From Phycisphaerales bacterium (GTDB lineage: Bacteria > Planctomycetota > Phycisphaerae > Phycisphaerales > UBA1924): a stretch of DNA of 64,000 bases. How positions within the stretch are numbered: position 1 is the stretch's first letter; each line of letters begins with the position of its first letter. The stretch lies in NCBI GenBank assembly GCA_020846975.1, contig JADLCX010000072.1, positions 17,341 to 81,340 of the forward strand. The letters are read 5' to 3'. The notes beneath the pieces are model-generated. The model did not search any database and was not told the origin of the DNA. It was given only the letters and a program-made list of their open reading frames with translations. Both the position numbers and the translations under genes were made by a program. Positions 36,882 to 47,731 of this stretch are shown piece after piece.

Positions 36882-39008
36882 CTACTTGGGCTCGGGAACC
36901 GGGGCATCGGCGGGCGGCGCGGGAGGCCCGTAGAACTCGGGGGTGGCCTCGATGGCCATGCGCAGGGCGGCCAGCCGCTCGGCCTCGGGCCCGGAGATGT
37001 TGGGCCCGAAGCGGGCCTCCAGGGCCGCCAGCGCAGCGCGGGCGTGCGGCAGCCCGATGCAGTGCTGCAACCCGTTGAGCCAGGCCTCGATCGAGCCGCG
37101 GAGGTGCCCGGCCTCGTCGAGGCGGTTGAGCCAGAGCAGCATCTCGGTGCGCTGGTCGTCGAGTTCGTGGTTGTTGTCGCGGTCGAGCGTGGGCGAGAGG
37201 GCCTCGATCGCCGCCAGCGCGCCCGCGGGCCGGCCGAGTTCGACGCGGGTGCCGTAGAGCAGCAGCAGCCCGGCGACGACGCCCGGGCGCATGGTGCGGC
37301 GGGTGTTGATGGCGAACTGCGCGGACAGCGGCTCGGAGAGCAGGCGGGCCAGCATCGCCTCCCGCAGGTTGGCATCGGCGGTCCCGTTGGCGGCCCGGTA
37401 GAGGTCGGCGTGCGAGAGCTGGCGCGAGAGCGCGAGCAGGCGATCCCGCCGCAGGTCGGGCGAATCGCACGGCAGCTGCGCCAGCGTGCGGAAGCCGGCG
37501 AAGGTGGATCGGTGCCGGGCGATCGCGGCCGCGGCGGCGGGGAAGAGGGCCGGATCGTTCCGGGCGGCATCGGTCACGGCATCCGCAGCGCCTTCGAGCT
37601 GGGCGAGCGACTCGGCGGCGGCCAGGCGGGTGGCGGGAACCGCATCGCCCAGGAGCGAGAGGGCACGGGACCGCTCGCGCTCGCCGCCGAACGCGAAGAG
37701 CAGGCGGAGCGCAGCGCCGTCAACACCCGGAGCGCCCTCGGCGTCCAGGGCTCGCATGACCGCCGCGGACAGCCGACCGGCCGAGGGTGAGACCGCGGCG
37801 AAATCCACGGCCCTGATCGCGTCGAGCAGGCCGCAGGCGGGGCCAAAGACGGCCGGCTGAGAGGATTCCAGCCAGCCAAGCGCGATCGGGACCAGCGCGG
37901 CATCGGGCCAGCGCGCGGCGGCCCGCATCAGCGCACCCGCGACGAGCGGATCGGTCTCCCTGCCCAGCGAGCGGGCGATCGCGGCGGCCGCCTCGGCCTG
38001 TCGCTGGTCGTCGGTGGGCGCGAGGATCGTGATCAGCTCGATCGCCTCCCGTCGCACGGCCGGCACGGGGTCCTCGAGCACCTTCTGAACCGCATCGACC
38101 GCGACGGGCTCGAGACGGCGGGCGTTGGCGAGTTCCTGCCTCGCGAGCGAGAGCCCGAGCAGACGAACCTCAGCAAGGTCGTCGTTCATGAACTGGGCGA
38201 GTTGAACCGAACGATCGCCCATCGACTCGACGGCGAGGTAGCCTTTGCGCGCGGAGGCGACCACCCGATCGAGCAGTTCGGCGCGCTGGGCGTTCAGCTC
38301 GTCGGCCCGGCGCGCCAGCGAGTCGGCCAGGTCGCGCCGCCACTCCGCATCCGAGATCCACCGCACCTGCGAGAACCAAAGGCCCCAGCGGTTGGCATCG
38401 GCGCCGAACTCGGAATGCCCGGTCAGACGGGTCAGCGAGGCGAACGCGGCCGCGGAACGTCCCGGCGGCGAACCGATCCGGGCCTGCTCGATCAACCACT
38501 CGACCGACTCGCGGGTTCGGATCGAACCGGCCGCCCGGATCGCCGCGATCGTGAGCTCATCCGCGGCACGGCCGGCCAGATCCCGAGCGGGCGCGGGGGC
38601 GCAAGCCTTGATCGGGTTGAGCAACAGCGGGGCCGCGGAGGGCATGGCCGCGATTCGGGCAAGAACGAGGCCCGCAACCTCGACTCGGGCCGGGTCGGCC
38701 AGGTCCGCGTCGCTCGCCCTCACGTTCAGGAGCTCGATCACGGCGGCGCGGGCGTCGGGACCGGGGTCGTTCAGCAGCCGATCGGCGGCGGCGGAGCGTG
38801 CGGCCGGCAACGCGGACGCGGAACGAACAATCGCCACATCATCGCCGATGAGCCGCGCAGATGCGACCGGAAGTTCTTTGTTTTCAGGAACTTGTGCGAC
38901 GGAAACCGCCGCGGAGCCGGTCAAGACCGCGACAAAGGCCGCCAACCCCACGGCCGCGGACCGCGGCTTGGGGGCGTGGGGGATTGTGCGGTTTGGAGGG
39001 GCGATCAT
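36882..39008 (-). CDS. Exported HEAT-repeat-like protein
   Basis: MIAPPNRTIPHAPKPRSAAVGLAAFVAVLTGSAAVSVAQ; repeated DPVPAVRREAIELITILAP-type helices. Confidence 0.7.
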   Translation of the reverse strand: MIAPPNRTIPHAPKPRSAAVGLAAFVAVLTGSAAVSVAQVPENKELPVASARLIGDDVAIVRSASALPAARSAAADRLLNDPGPDARAAVIELLNVRASDADLADPARVEVAGLVLARIAAMPSAAPLLLNPIKACAPAPARDLAGRAADELTIAAIRAAGSIRTRESVEWLIEQARIGSPPGRSAAAFASLTRLTGHSEFGADANRWGLWFSQVRWISDAEWRRDLADSLARRADELNAQRAELLDRVVASARKGYLAVESMGDRSVQLAQFMNDDLAEVRLLGLSLARQELANARRLEPVAVDAVQKVLEDPVPAVRREAIELITILAPTDDQRQAEAAAAIARSLGRETDPLVAGALMRAAARWPDAALVPIALGWLESSQPAVFGPACGLLDAIRAVDFAAVSPSAGRLSAAVMRALDAEGAPGVDGAALRLLFAFGGERERSRALSLLGDAVPATRLAAAESLAQLEGAADAVTDAARNDPALFPAAAAAIARHRSTFAGFRTLAQLPCDSPDLRRDRLLALSRQLSHADLYRAANGTADANLREAMLARLLSEPLSAQFAINTRRTMRPGVVAGLLLLYGTRVELGRPAGALAAIEALSPTLDRDNNHELDDQRTEMLLWLNRLDEAGHLRGSIEAWLNGLQHCIGLPHARAALAALEARFGPNISGPEAERLAALRMAIEATPEFYGPPAPPADAPVPEPK

Positions 39009-39236
39009 GCGGATCGAGCACGGCAAGCCGGAGAATGGTTGGGGAACAATACGGAGTACTGTCGCGGCGGGTTTGGGAACGCGACGGGATCGTGACGCTC
39101 TCCAGCGCGGCGCGAGGATGCTCCAATCGGTAGAACGCGGCCCTCGCGTCGAATACAGTCCGCCCGGTCCCTTGCCCCGGCCGAGCGTCGATGTCGCTCG
39201 GCCATTCCGTGTTCCGTCGCGTTTCTGGTGCGAGCC

Positions 39237-40724
39237 ATGAACGACTGGTCCGACGCCGAAGTTCACGTTGAGCGCGCGCACGAGCTCTACGAAGACGGCA
39301 AGTGGGCCGAGGCCGAGCGAGAACTGCGGCACGCGCTCTCGATCAATCCTTACCGACCGGAGTGGCACTTCAATCTCGGGCTCACGCTGGAAGCCGCGGG
39401 CAGGTACGGCGCCGCGTTCGAGGCGTTCCGCGATTGTCACGAACTCGACAGGGAAGACCATCAGGCCTTGCTGATGCTCGGGGTCAACGCCCTCCGGCTC
39501 GCGGACCTTCGCGGCGCGGTCGCATGGCTGGAGAAAGCGCAGCAGGCCGACGCCTCGAACGCCGATGCGTTCGTGCACCGCATCGAGGCGTACACGCGCC
39601 TGGGCGACCACGAGCAGGCCGAACTGATGTTCTACATGGCCCAGCAGGTCAACCCCGAGCACGCGGGCGCATACGCGAACATGGCCGAATCGCTGCTGGC
39701 ACGCGGGCTGAACGATCGCGCGGTCTGGTGCCTGCGCGAGGCGGGACGGATCGACCCCGGATTGCCTCGCATCGGCGCGCGGCTCGCGGAGGCCTATGCC
39801 GCAACGGGCCGTCTTGAGCGGGCGCGGCAACTGCTGATCCGCGAGCTCCGCAAGGATCCCGGCGATATCCACGTGCTGCTCGACCTCGGGTGCCTGCTCT
39901 GCGACATGGACCGGCTCGCCGATGCCGCCGAGAAGTTCAGGCGCGTGCTGGAACTGGAACCCGATCACGCGGATGCCCACTTCTATCTGGGCGATGTCGC
40001 GGAGCGACAAGGGCAGTTCGAGCTGGCGATGGAAGAGTTCGGACTGGTGCTCCGGATCGAGGAGTCGGGGGATCACGCGGACTCCAAGCCGGCCGGTCGG
40101 CAGAGCGATGCCCGGGCGGAGTCAGCCCCGACCGAACCACGGCGATTCTCGCCGATGTCCGCCGCCCGCGTGCGGCTGGCTTCGCTCCTGGTCCGTCGCC
40201 AGCGCGGCGAAGACCTCGACACCGCTCGCACGCTGCTGCGTGCCGAGTTCCGCGCTTTTGATCAACAGCGCGGCGCCGCGGCTCCTGTGGACACGGCGAG
40301 CGAAGCGACGGCCTCGACCGACGGGCTTCCCCTGCCCGAGCTCGAGTACTTCGGACAGACGCTGCTGGATGCGCGGTTGCCCAACGAGGCGCGTGCCGTG
40401 CTCGATCGGGTCGTGAACCACCAGCCCGAGCCCTCGCCGCAGACCTTGCACGCGCTCAGTGTCGCGTGTTTCATGTTGAATGATCAGGCGGCGGGTGTGC
40501 GGAAGGCCCGCGCGTGCCTCAGGCTCGATCCCAAGTTCGTGCCGGCGATGCACAACATCGCGGTGGCGTGCGTGCAGGCACGGAACTACCGACGAGCTCG
40601 GGTGTGGCTGACCCGTGCGATCGAGACCGACCCGGACGATGCCTCGCTGCGGCGGCTTCGGGTGCAGGTGCGCGTGCGATCGGTGGCGCAGATGATGCGA
40701 GGCCGCGGGGCGCGGCGGAAGTAA
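39237..40724 (+). CDS. TPR-repeat protein
   Basis: AHELYEDGKWAEAERELRHALSINPYRPEWHFNLGLTLEAAGRYGAAFEAFRDCHELD, multiple repeats. Confidence 0.9.
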   Translation: MNDWSDAEVHVERAHELYEDGKWAEAERELRHALSINPYRPEWHFNLGLTLEAAGRYGAAFEAFRDCHELDREDHQALLMLGVNALRLADLRGAVAWLEKAQQADASNADAFVHRIEAYTRLGDHEQAELMFYMAQQVNPEHAGAYANMAESLLARGLNDRAVWCLREAGRIDPGLPRIGARLAEAYAATGRLERARQLLIRELRKDPGDIHVLLDLGCLLCDMDRLADAAEKFRRVLELEPDHADAHFYLGDVAERQGQFELAMEEFGLVLRIEESGDHADSKPAGRQSDARAESAPTEPRRFSPMSAARVRLASLLVRRQRGEDLDTARTLLRAEFRAFDQQRGAAAPVDTASEATASTDGLPLPELEYFGQTLLDARLPNEARAVLDRVVNHQPEPSPQTLHALSVACFMLNDQAAGVRKARACLRLDPKFVPAMHNIAVACVQARNYRRARVWLTRAIETDPDDASLRRLRVQVRVRSVAQMMRGRGARRK

Positions 40725-40729
40725 GCCGC

Positions 40730-41646
40730 TCACTTGCCGCGGCTTTTCGGCTGCGGCTTTGGGGCAGGTTCGGAGGCCGGATCGGCTTTCGGGTCGGGCT
40801 GTTTGGATCTGGTTTTCTCGCCTTCCTTGCCCGTGGCGGCCTTCGCGGCTTCCTCGGCCTTGAGCTTGGCGGCTTCATCCTGCATCATTTTCGTGGCCGC
40901 GGCGTCTTCGTCATCCATCTTGAATGAGCCCTGCTTGTTTTTGTCTTCGGCCATGGACTCCTTGATGAGCGTCCACCAGTCTTCGGCGAAGGTCTCGCTC
41001 CAGGGTGGTTCCTTGCTGGACTTGATTCTGCCGGGCCAATGGCCGAGGAGTTCGCCGAGGCGGAAGACGATGCGCTCCTGATCATCGCCCCCAAGCTTCG
41101 CCGCTCTGGAAAAGGCCACATTCCACAGCGTCGCCGCATCAGTGGACTCGGCGGCTTGCAAACCCTTCGTCAGCCAGGCGCCCTACCACCACCCGCCCCA
41201 CCTCCGAGGCCGTTGAGCGGCGGATAGAACTCCGTCATCGTCCCTTCGAGCAGCCGCGCCTCGACATCGACCGGCCCGCGGCAGCCGGGGTAGATGTAGA
41301 TCACCGGCGTCTCCATTCGCTGCGTGCATTGCAAGCCGAACTTGTGGCCATGAATCCTGACCTGCTCGCCCGAACCTCCACCCTCGGCGTACGAGTACAC
41401 AAACCCCGGCAGGTCACCCTCAAGACCAATCCCGGTCGTGAACGGACGCTGCACACCGTCCGAACCCGCGAAGTTGGTGAACGTCCCCCACTCGTGGACG
41501 ATGAGCGGCCCCCCTCGACCGCCGCGGGTTTCGGCCGCCGCGCTCGAAGCCCCAGGGCCCAACCCGAGCCCGACCAACCCCGCCGCGAACCCGCCAACCG
41601 CCGTTGCCAGTGCGTGATTCATGCTTGGCACTCCTGACTGTCCCAC
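40730..41646 (-). pseudogene. Apparent remnant: N-terminal piece of a VHEWGTFT-motif protein joined out of frame to an unrelated or distal C-terminal fragment
   Basis: 41170-41646: PLIVHEWGTFTNFAGSDGVQRPF...stop; 40730-41161 continues as (WLTKG)LQAAESTDAATLWNVAFSRAAKLGG in another frame. Confidence 0.45.
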
Positions 41647-41679
41647 CCCGGAGACAAGACGAGCGCCGGGCCCGGAGTG

Positions 41680-43314
41680 TTAGCGAGTTTTCAGCGCCAG
41701 GGGCCTGAGTTGCTCGAGCAGCTCGTCGGTGGCTTCCACGTTCAGTTTCAAGATGACCGGCCAGAAGCCTTCCTGCTCATCCATCAGCACGATCGTGACC
41801 CGCTCATCGATGATCTGTTTGCCATCTTCCCCGACCCCGACGTAGCGGGGCATCACCCGCAGCGTGCATTCGTGCGGGAGTTCGATCCGGCCTTCGGTGG
41901 CCGTGTAGGGCAGCGTCGCGATCACGCAGGCGACCCCCTTCGCACGCTTGTCGGCCGAGTCCGCGGCCCTGGTGATCTCGGCCTTCAACTTGACGATGGC
42001 GGCCTTGTCGAGGGCGATGGTGGCCACGGTGAGTGACTGATCGGCCTCCTCGTGTGTAATCGTCAGCACGCTCCCGCCGGACCCATCCGGCGCGCCAACT
42101 CGCAGCCTCACACCATCCTCGAGTTCGGCCAGCTTGTGCTTGTTGAGTTTGAGACCGTTGATGTACAGCACCGATCGCGGCCGCGGGTCGCTGCCGGGGA
42201 ACACCGCCTCCCGAACCATCTTCTCGATCCCGATCGGGTCGTTCCGTTCGTTGGTCATGACGGCCACGATCCAACCGGCCTCCCCCTCCTTCTCCGCCGG
42301 CACGCGAGACAGCGCAGCCCGGAATCCCCGCGTCGCGCCTGTGTGGAACTGCCTCGCGCGGCCATCGCCCAGGGTCTCGACCATCCACCCGAGCGCGTAG
42401 TTGTCTTTCACAACCTCGAACATCTTCGACTTGGCCGCGGCGTTCAGCACGCTCTCACCGGCGAGCGCGCGGTCCCACCGCACCAGGTCGTTCATCGTTG
42501 TCAGCACGCCACCGCAACCCTTGAACCCCCATCCCCACCCATCCTGCAGAATGCCCAGCCGGACGGATCGCCCCCCGCGGTTCACGACCCGCGCTGCGCC
42601 GCGAGCGACATCGACTCCGACACCATCGAGGAACCCCGTCTGCCTGAGCCCCGCCGGCTTGAAGATCGCCTCGCGCGTGTACTCGGCGAACTCCTTGCCG
42701 GTCGCCTTTTCGATCACCGCCGCGAGCACCACGTACCCCGCGTTGTTGTACTCGAACTTCTCGCCCGGCGCGCTCTCGCTTGCCGGCGCGAAGAACCGCC
42801 GCACGGCCTCATCGCGGTCGGGGAAATCCAGCCGCTGAATGGTGTCGTTGGGCTGCCCGCTCGTGTGCGACATCAGATGCTTGAGCGTGACCTCCTCGGC
42901 CCGTAGTCCCGCGTTCGGAAACCACTTCGACACCGGGTCATCGATGCGGAGCCCCCCCACCCCATCCATCTCCAGCCGCAGGATGGCCGCGGCCGTGAAC
43001 TGCTTGGCGATCGACCCGATATCCATCACCGTGTCGGCGTCGATGGGCTTCAACGAGTCGTTCTCGATGCCGTACCCCTTGGCCAACACGATCTCGCCAT
43101 CGCGCGCGACCAGCACAGCACCCCAGAACTGCCCCAGATGGGCCCGCAGCACGGTGTCATCAATCTTCTTCGCGAGATCAGCAGCCGAGGTGGGTTCCGC
43201 CGCACCCACTCCAGGCTGGCGCGGCTGCTGAGCGCCCTGGGCCGCGACCGATGCACAGCCCACACCCACCCCGAAGAAAACCAGCACGACCACGAGTTTC
43301 TTGGTCCTGTTCAT
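41680..43314 (-). CDS. Serine hydrolase, beta-lactamase/class C family
   Basis: MDIGSIAKQFTAAAIL (SxxK), YNNAGYVVLAAVIEKATG (YxN), FHTGATRGF. Confidence 0.88.
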   Translation of the reverse strand: MNRTKKLVVVLVFFGVGVGCASVAAQGAQQPRQPGVGAAEPTSAADLAKKIDDTVLRAHLGQFWGAVLVARDGEIVLAKGYGIENDSLKPIDADTVMDIGSIAKQFTAAAILRLEMDGVGGLRIDDPVSKWFPNAGLRAEEVTLKHLMSHTSGQPNDTIQRLDFPDRDEAVRRFFAPASESAPGEKFEYNNAGYVVLAAVIEKATGKEFAEYTREAIFKPAGLRQTGFLDGVGVDVARGAARVVNRGGRSVRLGILQDGWGWGFKGCGGVLTTMNDLVRWDRALAGESVLNAAAKSKMFEVVKDNYALGWMVETLGDGRARQFHTGATRGFRAALSRVPAEKEGEAGWIVAVMTNERNDPIGIEKMVREAVFPGSDPRPRSVLYINGLKLNKHKLAELEDGVRLRVGAPDGSGGSVLTITHEEADQSLTVATIALDKAAIVKLKAEITRAADSADKRAKGVACVIATLPYTATEGRIELPHECTLRVMPRYVGVGEDGKQIIDERVTIVLMDEQEGFWPVILKLNVEATDELLEQLRPLALKTR

Positions 43315-43453
43315 GGTGAGCTCCCTGATCTCCCTGCTACCGACAAGTCCTTCGCGGGTTGTCGATCTTCCTCCACCTCGGCCTCCGGTCGCGCCGTATC
43401 CTCTCCGGCTCTTCCCCCAAACCCGTTACCCGCCCGCCATCACCACATCAACC

Positions 43454-44671
43454 ATGAAGATCCACGAATACCAGGCCCGCGACCTTCTCTCCCAGGCCGG
43501 CATCCCGGTCCCGCCCAGTTCCGTCATCGAATCGCCCCTCATGGCCGAAGACGCGTTCGCGCGCGCGACCAAAGGCATGTCGAGCCCCCTCGCCGTCATC
43601 AAGGCCCAGGTCCATGCCGGCGGCCGGGGCAAGGCCGGGTTCGTGAAGCTCGTCAAGACCGCGGCCGAGGCCAAGGCCGCGGCCGAGTTCATGCTCACCA
43701 ACAAGATGGTGAGCGTGCAGACCGGCCCCGAAGGACTCGCGGTCAAGAAACTGCTCGTCGCCGCGGGCGTCGATATCGCCAAGGAGTACTACCTCGCGAT
43801 CACGACCGACCGCGCCAGCCGCCGCAACGTCCTCATCGCCTCGAAGGAAGGCGGCGTCGAGATCGAGAAGGTCGCGGAGGAGAACCCTGCGGCGATCATT
43901 AAGGAGTTTCTGCACCCAACGCTCGGGTTGCAAGGCTTCGCCGCCCGCAAGGTCGCGTACCAGTTGGGCTTCACCGGCAAGCTCGCGAGCCAGGCCGCCG
44001 ACATCATGCAGAAGCTCGCCAAGCTCTTCGTCGAGAAGGACTGCTCACTCGCCGAGATCAACCCCCTGGTCCTGACCTCTCCCCCCCCCTCTACCCCCTC
44101 GGCCCTTCTGGCCATCGATGCCAAGTTCAACTTCGACGACAACGGTTTGTTCCGCCATCCTGAACTTCAGGCGATGGCCGACCCGACGGAGGAGAACCCC
44201 GCCGAGCTCCGCGCCCACGCCGCGGGCCTCTCCTACATCGCGCTCGATGGCAACATCGGCTGCCTGGTCAACGGCGCCGGCCTCGCCATGGCAACGATGG
44301 ACATCATCAAACTGCACGGCGGCACACCCGCCAACTTCCTCGATGTCGGCGGCGGCGCGACGGAAGAGGCCGTGACCGAGGCTTTTAAGATCATCCTCTC
44401 CGACCAGGCCGTCAAGGGCATCCTCGTCAACATCTTCGGCGGCATCATGCGCTGCGATGTCATCGCCCAGGGTGTCGTCAACGCCGCGAAAACCTATAAG
44501 AACGCGGATGGGAGCATGGGCTTCAAGGTTCCGCTGGTTGTCAGGCTGGAAGGCACCAACGTCGAGGCAGGACGAAAAATCCTGAGCGAAGCGAAGTCGC
44601 TGGTGCCGACGCTTCAGGCCGCGACAGACCTGAGCGATGCGGCGAGCAAGGTGTGCAAGGCGGTGGGTTGA
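43454..44671 (+). CDS. sucC: Succinate--CoA ligase [ADP-forming] subunit beta
   Basis: [79 protein letters not shown]. Confidence 0.95.
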   Translation: MKIHEYQARDLLSQAGIPVPPSSVIESPLMAEDAFARATKGMSSPLAVIKAQVHAGGRGKAGFVKLVKTAAEAKAAAEFMLTNKMVSVQTGPEGLAVKKLLVAAGVDIAKEYYLAITTDRASRRNVLIASKEGGVEIEKVAEENPAAIIKEFLHPTLGLQGFAARKVAYQLGFTGKLASQAADIMQKLAKLFVEKDCSLAEINPLVLTSPPPSTPSALLAIDAKFNFDDNGLFRHPELQAMADPTEENPAELRAHAAGLSYIALDGNIGCLVNGAGLAMATMDIIKLHGGTPANFLDVGGGATEEAVTEAFKIILSDQAVKGILVNIFGGIMRCDVIAQGVVNAAKTYKNADGSMGFKVPLVVRLEGTNVEAGRKILSEAKSLVPTLQAATDLSDAASKVCKAVG

Positions 44672-44928
44672 TCCGCTTGAATCCAGCGGAGCGTCAAATG
44701 AACCCTGCGCCCGCGGTTTGCATCGTCCGCCTGTCAGAGCTTCCTCACGCGAGGATGTGCTGCTCGACGGCTGAGGTCGTGATGACCGAGGACACCGGCA
44801 TGGCACTGTACGAGTATGACGCTCCCTGGCGTGAACCCGGCACGATCGGGGAGTTCGCCCTCGTGCGGACTGATCGCTGCTCGCCACTCGCCCCCCACCA
44901 CCCACACAACCAACCGATACCCTGATCC

Positions 44929-46140
44929 ATGCCCGCACTCACCTACCAGACCGCCGGCGAATCCCACGGCCCCGCGCTCGTCACGATCGTCTCGGGCATG
45001 CCCGCGGGGCTCGATGTCGATCTCACGCTGATCAACGGTGAACTGCACCGGCGGCAGGGCGGCTACGGCCGCGGCGGACGCCAGAGGATCGAGACCGACA
45101 CGGTTGAGGTGCTATCCGGCGTGCGCCGCGGCCGGGCTACCGGGTCGCCGATCACCCTAGTGGTCCGTAACAGGGATTCGCGGATCGACGACCTCGCCAA
45201 GACACCCCCGGTCTACACGCCGCGGCCCGGACACGCCGACCTCGCGGGGAGCATCAAGTACCTCACCACCGACTGCCGTGAGACGCTCGAGCGCGCCAGC
45301 GCGCGGGAGACGGCCGCACGGGTCGCCGCCGGCGCGCTGTCGCGGTGCCTCCTGAGAGCGGTCCACATCCATGTTTTCGGGTTCGTGCGTTCGATCCTGG
45401 ATGCCGCTTGGGATGGGCTGGTGAGCGAGGCCAACTGGCCGTCGCTCGTCTCGCCACGCGATGCCAGCGAGGTCTACTGCCCGGATGGCGCGGATGGGCC
45501 CGCCACGAAGCGCATGTGTGAGATCATCCGCCAGGCCAAGATCGACAAGGACACGGTCGGCGGGCTCGTCGAGACGCACGTGTTCGGCTGCCCGCCGGGC
45601 CTCGGCTCCACCATGAACTGGTTCGAGCGTCTCGACGCCCGGCTCGCGGCAGCGGTCATGGGGATCCAGGCGTTCAAGGCCGTCGAGATCGGGCTCGGGA
45701 GGGACTGCGCCGCCCGGCCGGGCTCGCGCGTCCATGATCCGATCCGCTTTGATGCGACAAGAGTCGGCACCCCCTCGCTCGGCTTCACGCGCGACACCAA
45801 CAACGCCGGCGGGATCGAGGGGGGCATGACCAACGGCGCGCCGGTCGTCGTACGCGGCACGATGAAACCCATCTCCACCCTCCTTCGGGGCATGCCGAGC
45901 GTCGATCTCAACACCAAGTCCGCCGCGACCAGCGCGTACGAACGCTCCGACATCTGCGCCGTCTCGGCCGCGGGCGTGGTCATGGAGAACGTCGTCGCGT
46001 TCGAGGTTGCCCGCGCGTTCATGGAGAAGTTCGGCGGAGACACCGTCGAAGAACTGAGGAACAACTACACATCATTCCTTCGACTGGCTCGCGCGTTGCC
46101 GCATGAAGCGCCGATGGACCGGGGCACGGTCATCGCCTGA
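44929..46140 (+). CDS. aroC: Chorismate synthase
   Basis: TYQTAGESHGPALVTIVSGMPAGL; GRGGRQRIETDTVEVLSGVRRGRATGSPI; RASARETAARVAAGA; GGIEGGMTNG. Confidence 0.96.
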   Translation: MPALTYQTAGESHGPALVTIVSGMPAGLDVDLTLINGELHRRQGGYGRGGRQRIETDTVEVLSGVRRGRATGSPITLVVRNRDSRIDDLAKTPPVYTPRPGHADLAGSIKYLTTDCRETLERASARETAARVAAGALSRCLLRAVHIHVFGFVRSILDAAWDGLVSEANWPSLVSPRDASEVYCPDGADGPATKRMCEIIRQAKIDKDTVGGLVETHVFGCPPGLGSTMNWFERLDARLAAAVMGIQAFKAVEIGLGRDCAARPGSRVHDPIRFDATRVGTPSLGFTRDTNNAGGIEGGMTNGAPVVVRGTMKPISTLLRGMPSVDLNTKSAATSAYERSDICAVSAAGVVMENVVAFEVARAFMEKFGGDTVEELRNNYTSFLRLARALPHEAPMDRGTVIA

Positions 46141-46342
46141 GTTCCTCGGCCTCTCCGAGCTCCACCTTCCGCTGGTCGCGCCGCCGCGTCACAATGCCAA
46201 ACACCACCGGCGCGCCGCCGCAGACAAGGACCACGAGCCAAGCCGCGAGCACGAAGGCCGCCGTCGGCGTATCGACCCAAGCGGCCACGGCCACGGGACC
46301 CGCCACCGTGAGCACGGCCAATGCGATGGCGAGCCGCTTCAT
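46130..46342 (-). CDS. Small hypothetical membrane protein
   Basis: MKRLAIALAVLTVAGPVAVAAWVDTPTAAFVLAAWLVVLVCGGAPVVFGIVTRRRDQRK. Confidence 0.5.
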   Translation of the reverse strand: MKRLAIALAVLTVAGPVAVAAWVDTPTAAFVLAAWLVVLVCGGAPVVFGIVTRRRDQRKVELGEAEELRR

Positions 46343-46488
46343 CGGACGATTGTTGCACCCGGTCCGATACAAGGTTATCGGGGGCGCGCTGGCGCTACGG
46401 CCCGCGCCGAGGTCATGCAAACCTTGAGGGAAGCCGCATCGTGGACACCCGGGCCGTTCAGTGACCGATGATGGCTCGGAGGTGCTTC

Positions 46489-46713
46489 ATGAATATCGAC
46501 CTCGGTTCGCCGTGGACACTGGTCTCCAGCCTGATCATCGGGCTGATCGGGTTCGCGATCTTTCTGTACGGCAAGAAAGAGACCAACCTGAAATGCGTCG
46601 GCACGGGGCTGGCGATGTGTGTGTTCCCGTACTTCGTCAGTTCGATCCTTCTGATGTGGACCATCACGGCGGCGTGCCTCGGCGGGCTCTACTGGCTCGG
46701 CCGGCAAGCGTGA
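46489..46713 (+). CDS. Small hypothetical membrane protein
   Basis: MNIDLGSPWTLVSSLIIGLIGFAIFLYGKKETNLKCVGTGLAMCVFPYFV, two TM segments. Confidence 0.6.
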   Translation: MNIDLGSPWTLVSSLIIGLIGFAIFLYGKKETNLKCVGTGLAMCVFPYFVSSILLMWTITAACLGGLYWLGRQA

Positions 46714-46731
46714 TCGAGGTCGGTGCGCCGG

Positions 46732-47004
46732 TCATTTCCCGCCCGACAGCTCGTTGACGAGCGCGGCGAGGTCCCGCACGTTCTTGTGCGTCATCACGAC
46801 CGCGACGCGCTTCGGATCGGCCTTCACCTTCTTGAGAGCGGACTCGACGTTGGCCCAAAGCCGGACGGCCTTGCGGTCGTCCTCGCACAGGTACAGTTCG
46901 CTCACCGCTTCGCTGAGCCTGTGAAGGCTCAGCGTGTCGATGTTCTGGTAGTAACGCTTGACGATGCCCCGCTGATACGTGCTGAGGTGCTGACCTTTGG
47001 CCAC
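46732..47004 (-). CDS. Hypothetical protein (GTG start assumed)
   Basis: AKGQHLSTYQRGIVKRYYQNIDTLSLHRLSEAVSELYLCEDDRKAVRLWANVESALKKV. Confidence 0.6.
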   Translation of the reverse strand: MAKGQHLSTYQRGIVKRYYQNIDTLSLHRLSEAVSELYLCEDDRKAVRLWANVESALKKVKADPKRVAVVMTHKNVRDLAALVNELSGGK

Positions 47005-47141
47005 TTTCGACTCCGCTCGAAACCCCACACCGCCTCCACCCCCCCCCTCCCCGCTTCCTGCCTTCAACGCAACGGTATCGTGCTCAACCGCGAGCCGTCA
47101 TGAGCCGTATACCCCTGTACCCCAAATCCCGAGGAGCCAAG

Positions 47142-47432
47142 ATGTCCGCCCCCGCCTCGAACCGCAACCCGTGGCAACTCGCCTGCCTTTCGATGCTGGC
47201 ACTCGCCGGCGCGGCCTTGTTGGGCGGTCAGACGCAGCCGTCGCGATCCCCGTACATAGGCGTCTGCGCCAGCGAGAAGATCCTGTACCGAGTTTACGAG
47301 GATGGCCGGGTCGATTACCTGGTCACCGAGAAGGCTCCGTCATCCGGGAAGGGGGCGGCCGATTGGGCCCCGCTGCCCGTCGACGGCAAGTACACCCGCG
47401 ATCGTGACGGCAACGTGGTTCCCAAGCGATGA
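47142..47432 (+). CDS. Small exported hypothetical protein
   Basis: MSAPASNRNPWQLACLSMLALAGAALLGGQTQPS then charged domain. Confidence 0.5.
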   Translation: MSAPASNRNPWQLACLSMLALAGAALLGGQTQPSRSPYIGVCASEKILYRVYEDGRVDYLVTEKAPSSGKGAADWAPLPVDGKYTRDRDGNVVPKR

Positions 47433-47512
47433 GGCCTCTCCGACCCTGCCGGGTGCGGCGCGGTTCCGGATAACCACGTCACGGCCAACCCCACAAGATT
47501 GTGGCCGCGGGA

Positions 47513-47540
47513 TTGACACGGCCCGTTCTTCAATTACACT
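47513..47540 (+). promoter_or_regulatory. Putative sigma70-type promoter
   Basis: TTGACA (47513-47518), 16 bp, TACACT (47535-47540). Confidence 0.6.
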
Positions 47541-47547
47541 GGAAGTG

Positions 47548-47700
47548 ATGGCACTTTTGCGCACCATCCTCCAACGGCTCGGCGGGCTTGTCACCCGGCG
47601 GTTTGGCCTGCGCAATGGCCGTGGAGCTTCGGGTCTGGCGTGTTGTCCGGTCTGTTGTCGCGTTCGTACGCGCACCGACCGGAATGACCGCCTGACTTGA
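47548..47700 (+). CDS. Candidate 50-aa leaderless small protein with CCPVCC motif (or the body of a small RNA)
   Basis: MALLRTILQRLGGLVTRRFGLRNGRGASGLACCPVCCRVRTRTDRNDRLT*, between strong promoter and terminator. Confidence 0.45.
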   Translation: MALLRTILQRLGGLVTRRFGLRNGRGASGLACCPVCCRVRTRTDRNDRLT

Positions 47701-47731
47701 TCGCGCACCCCGCACGATTCTGGTCTTCGGG

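Noticed and set aside
44653-44925. 90-aa ORF before aroC
   Set aside because: No motif and overlaps the sucC end; insufficient support as a gene.
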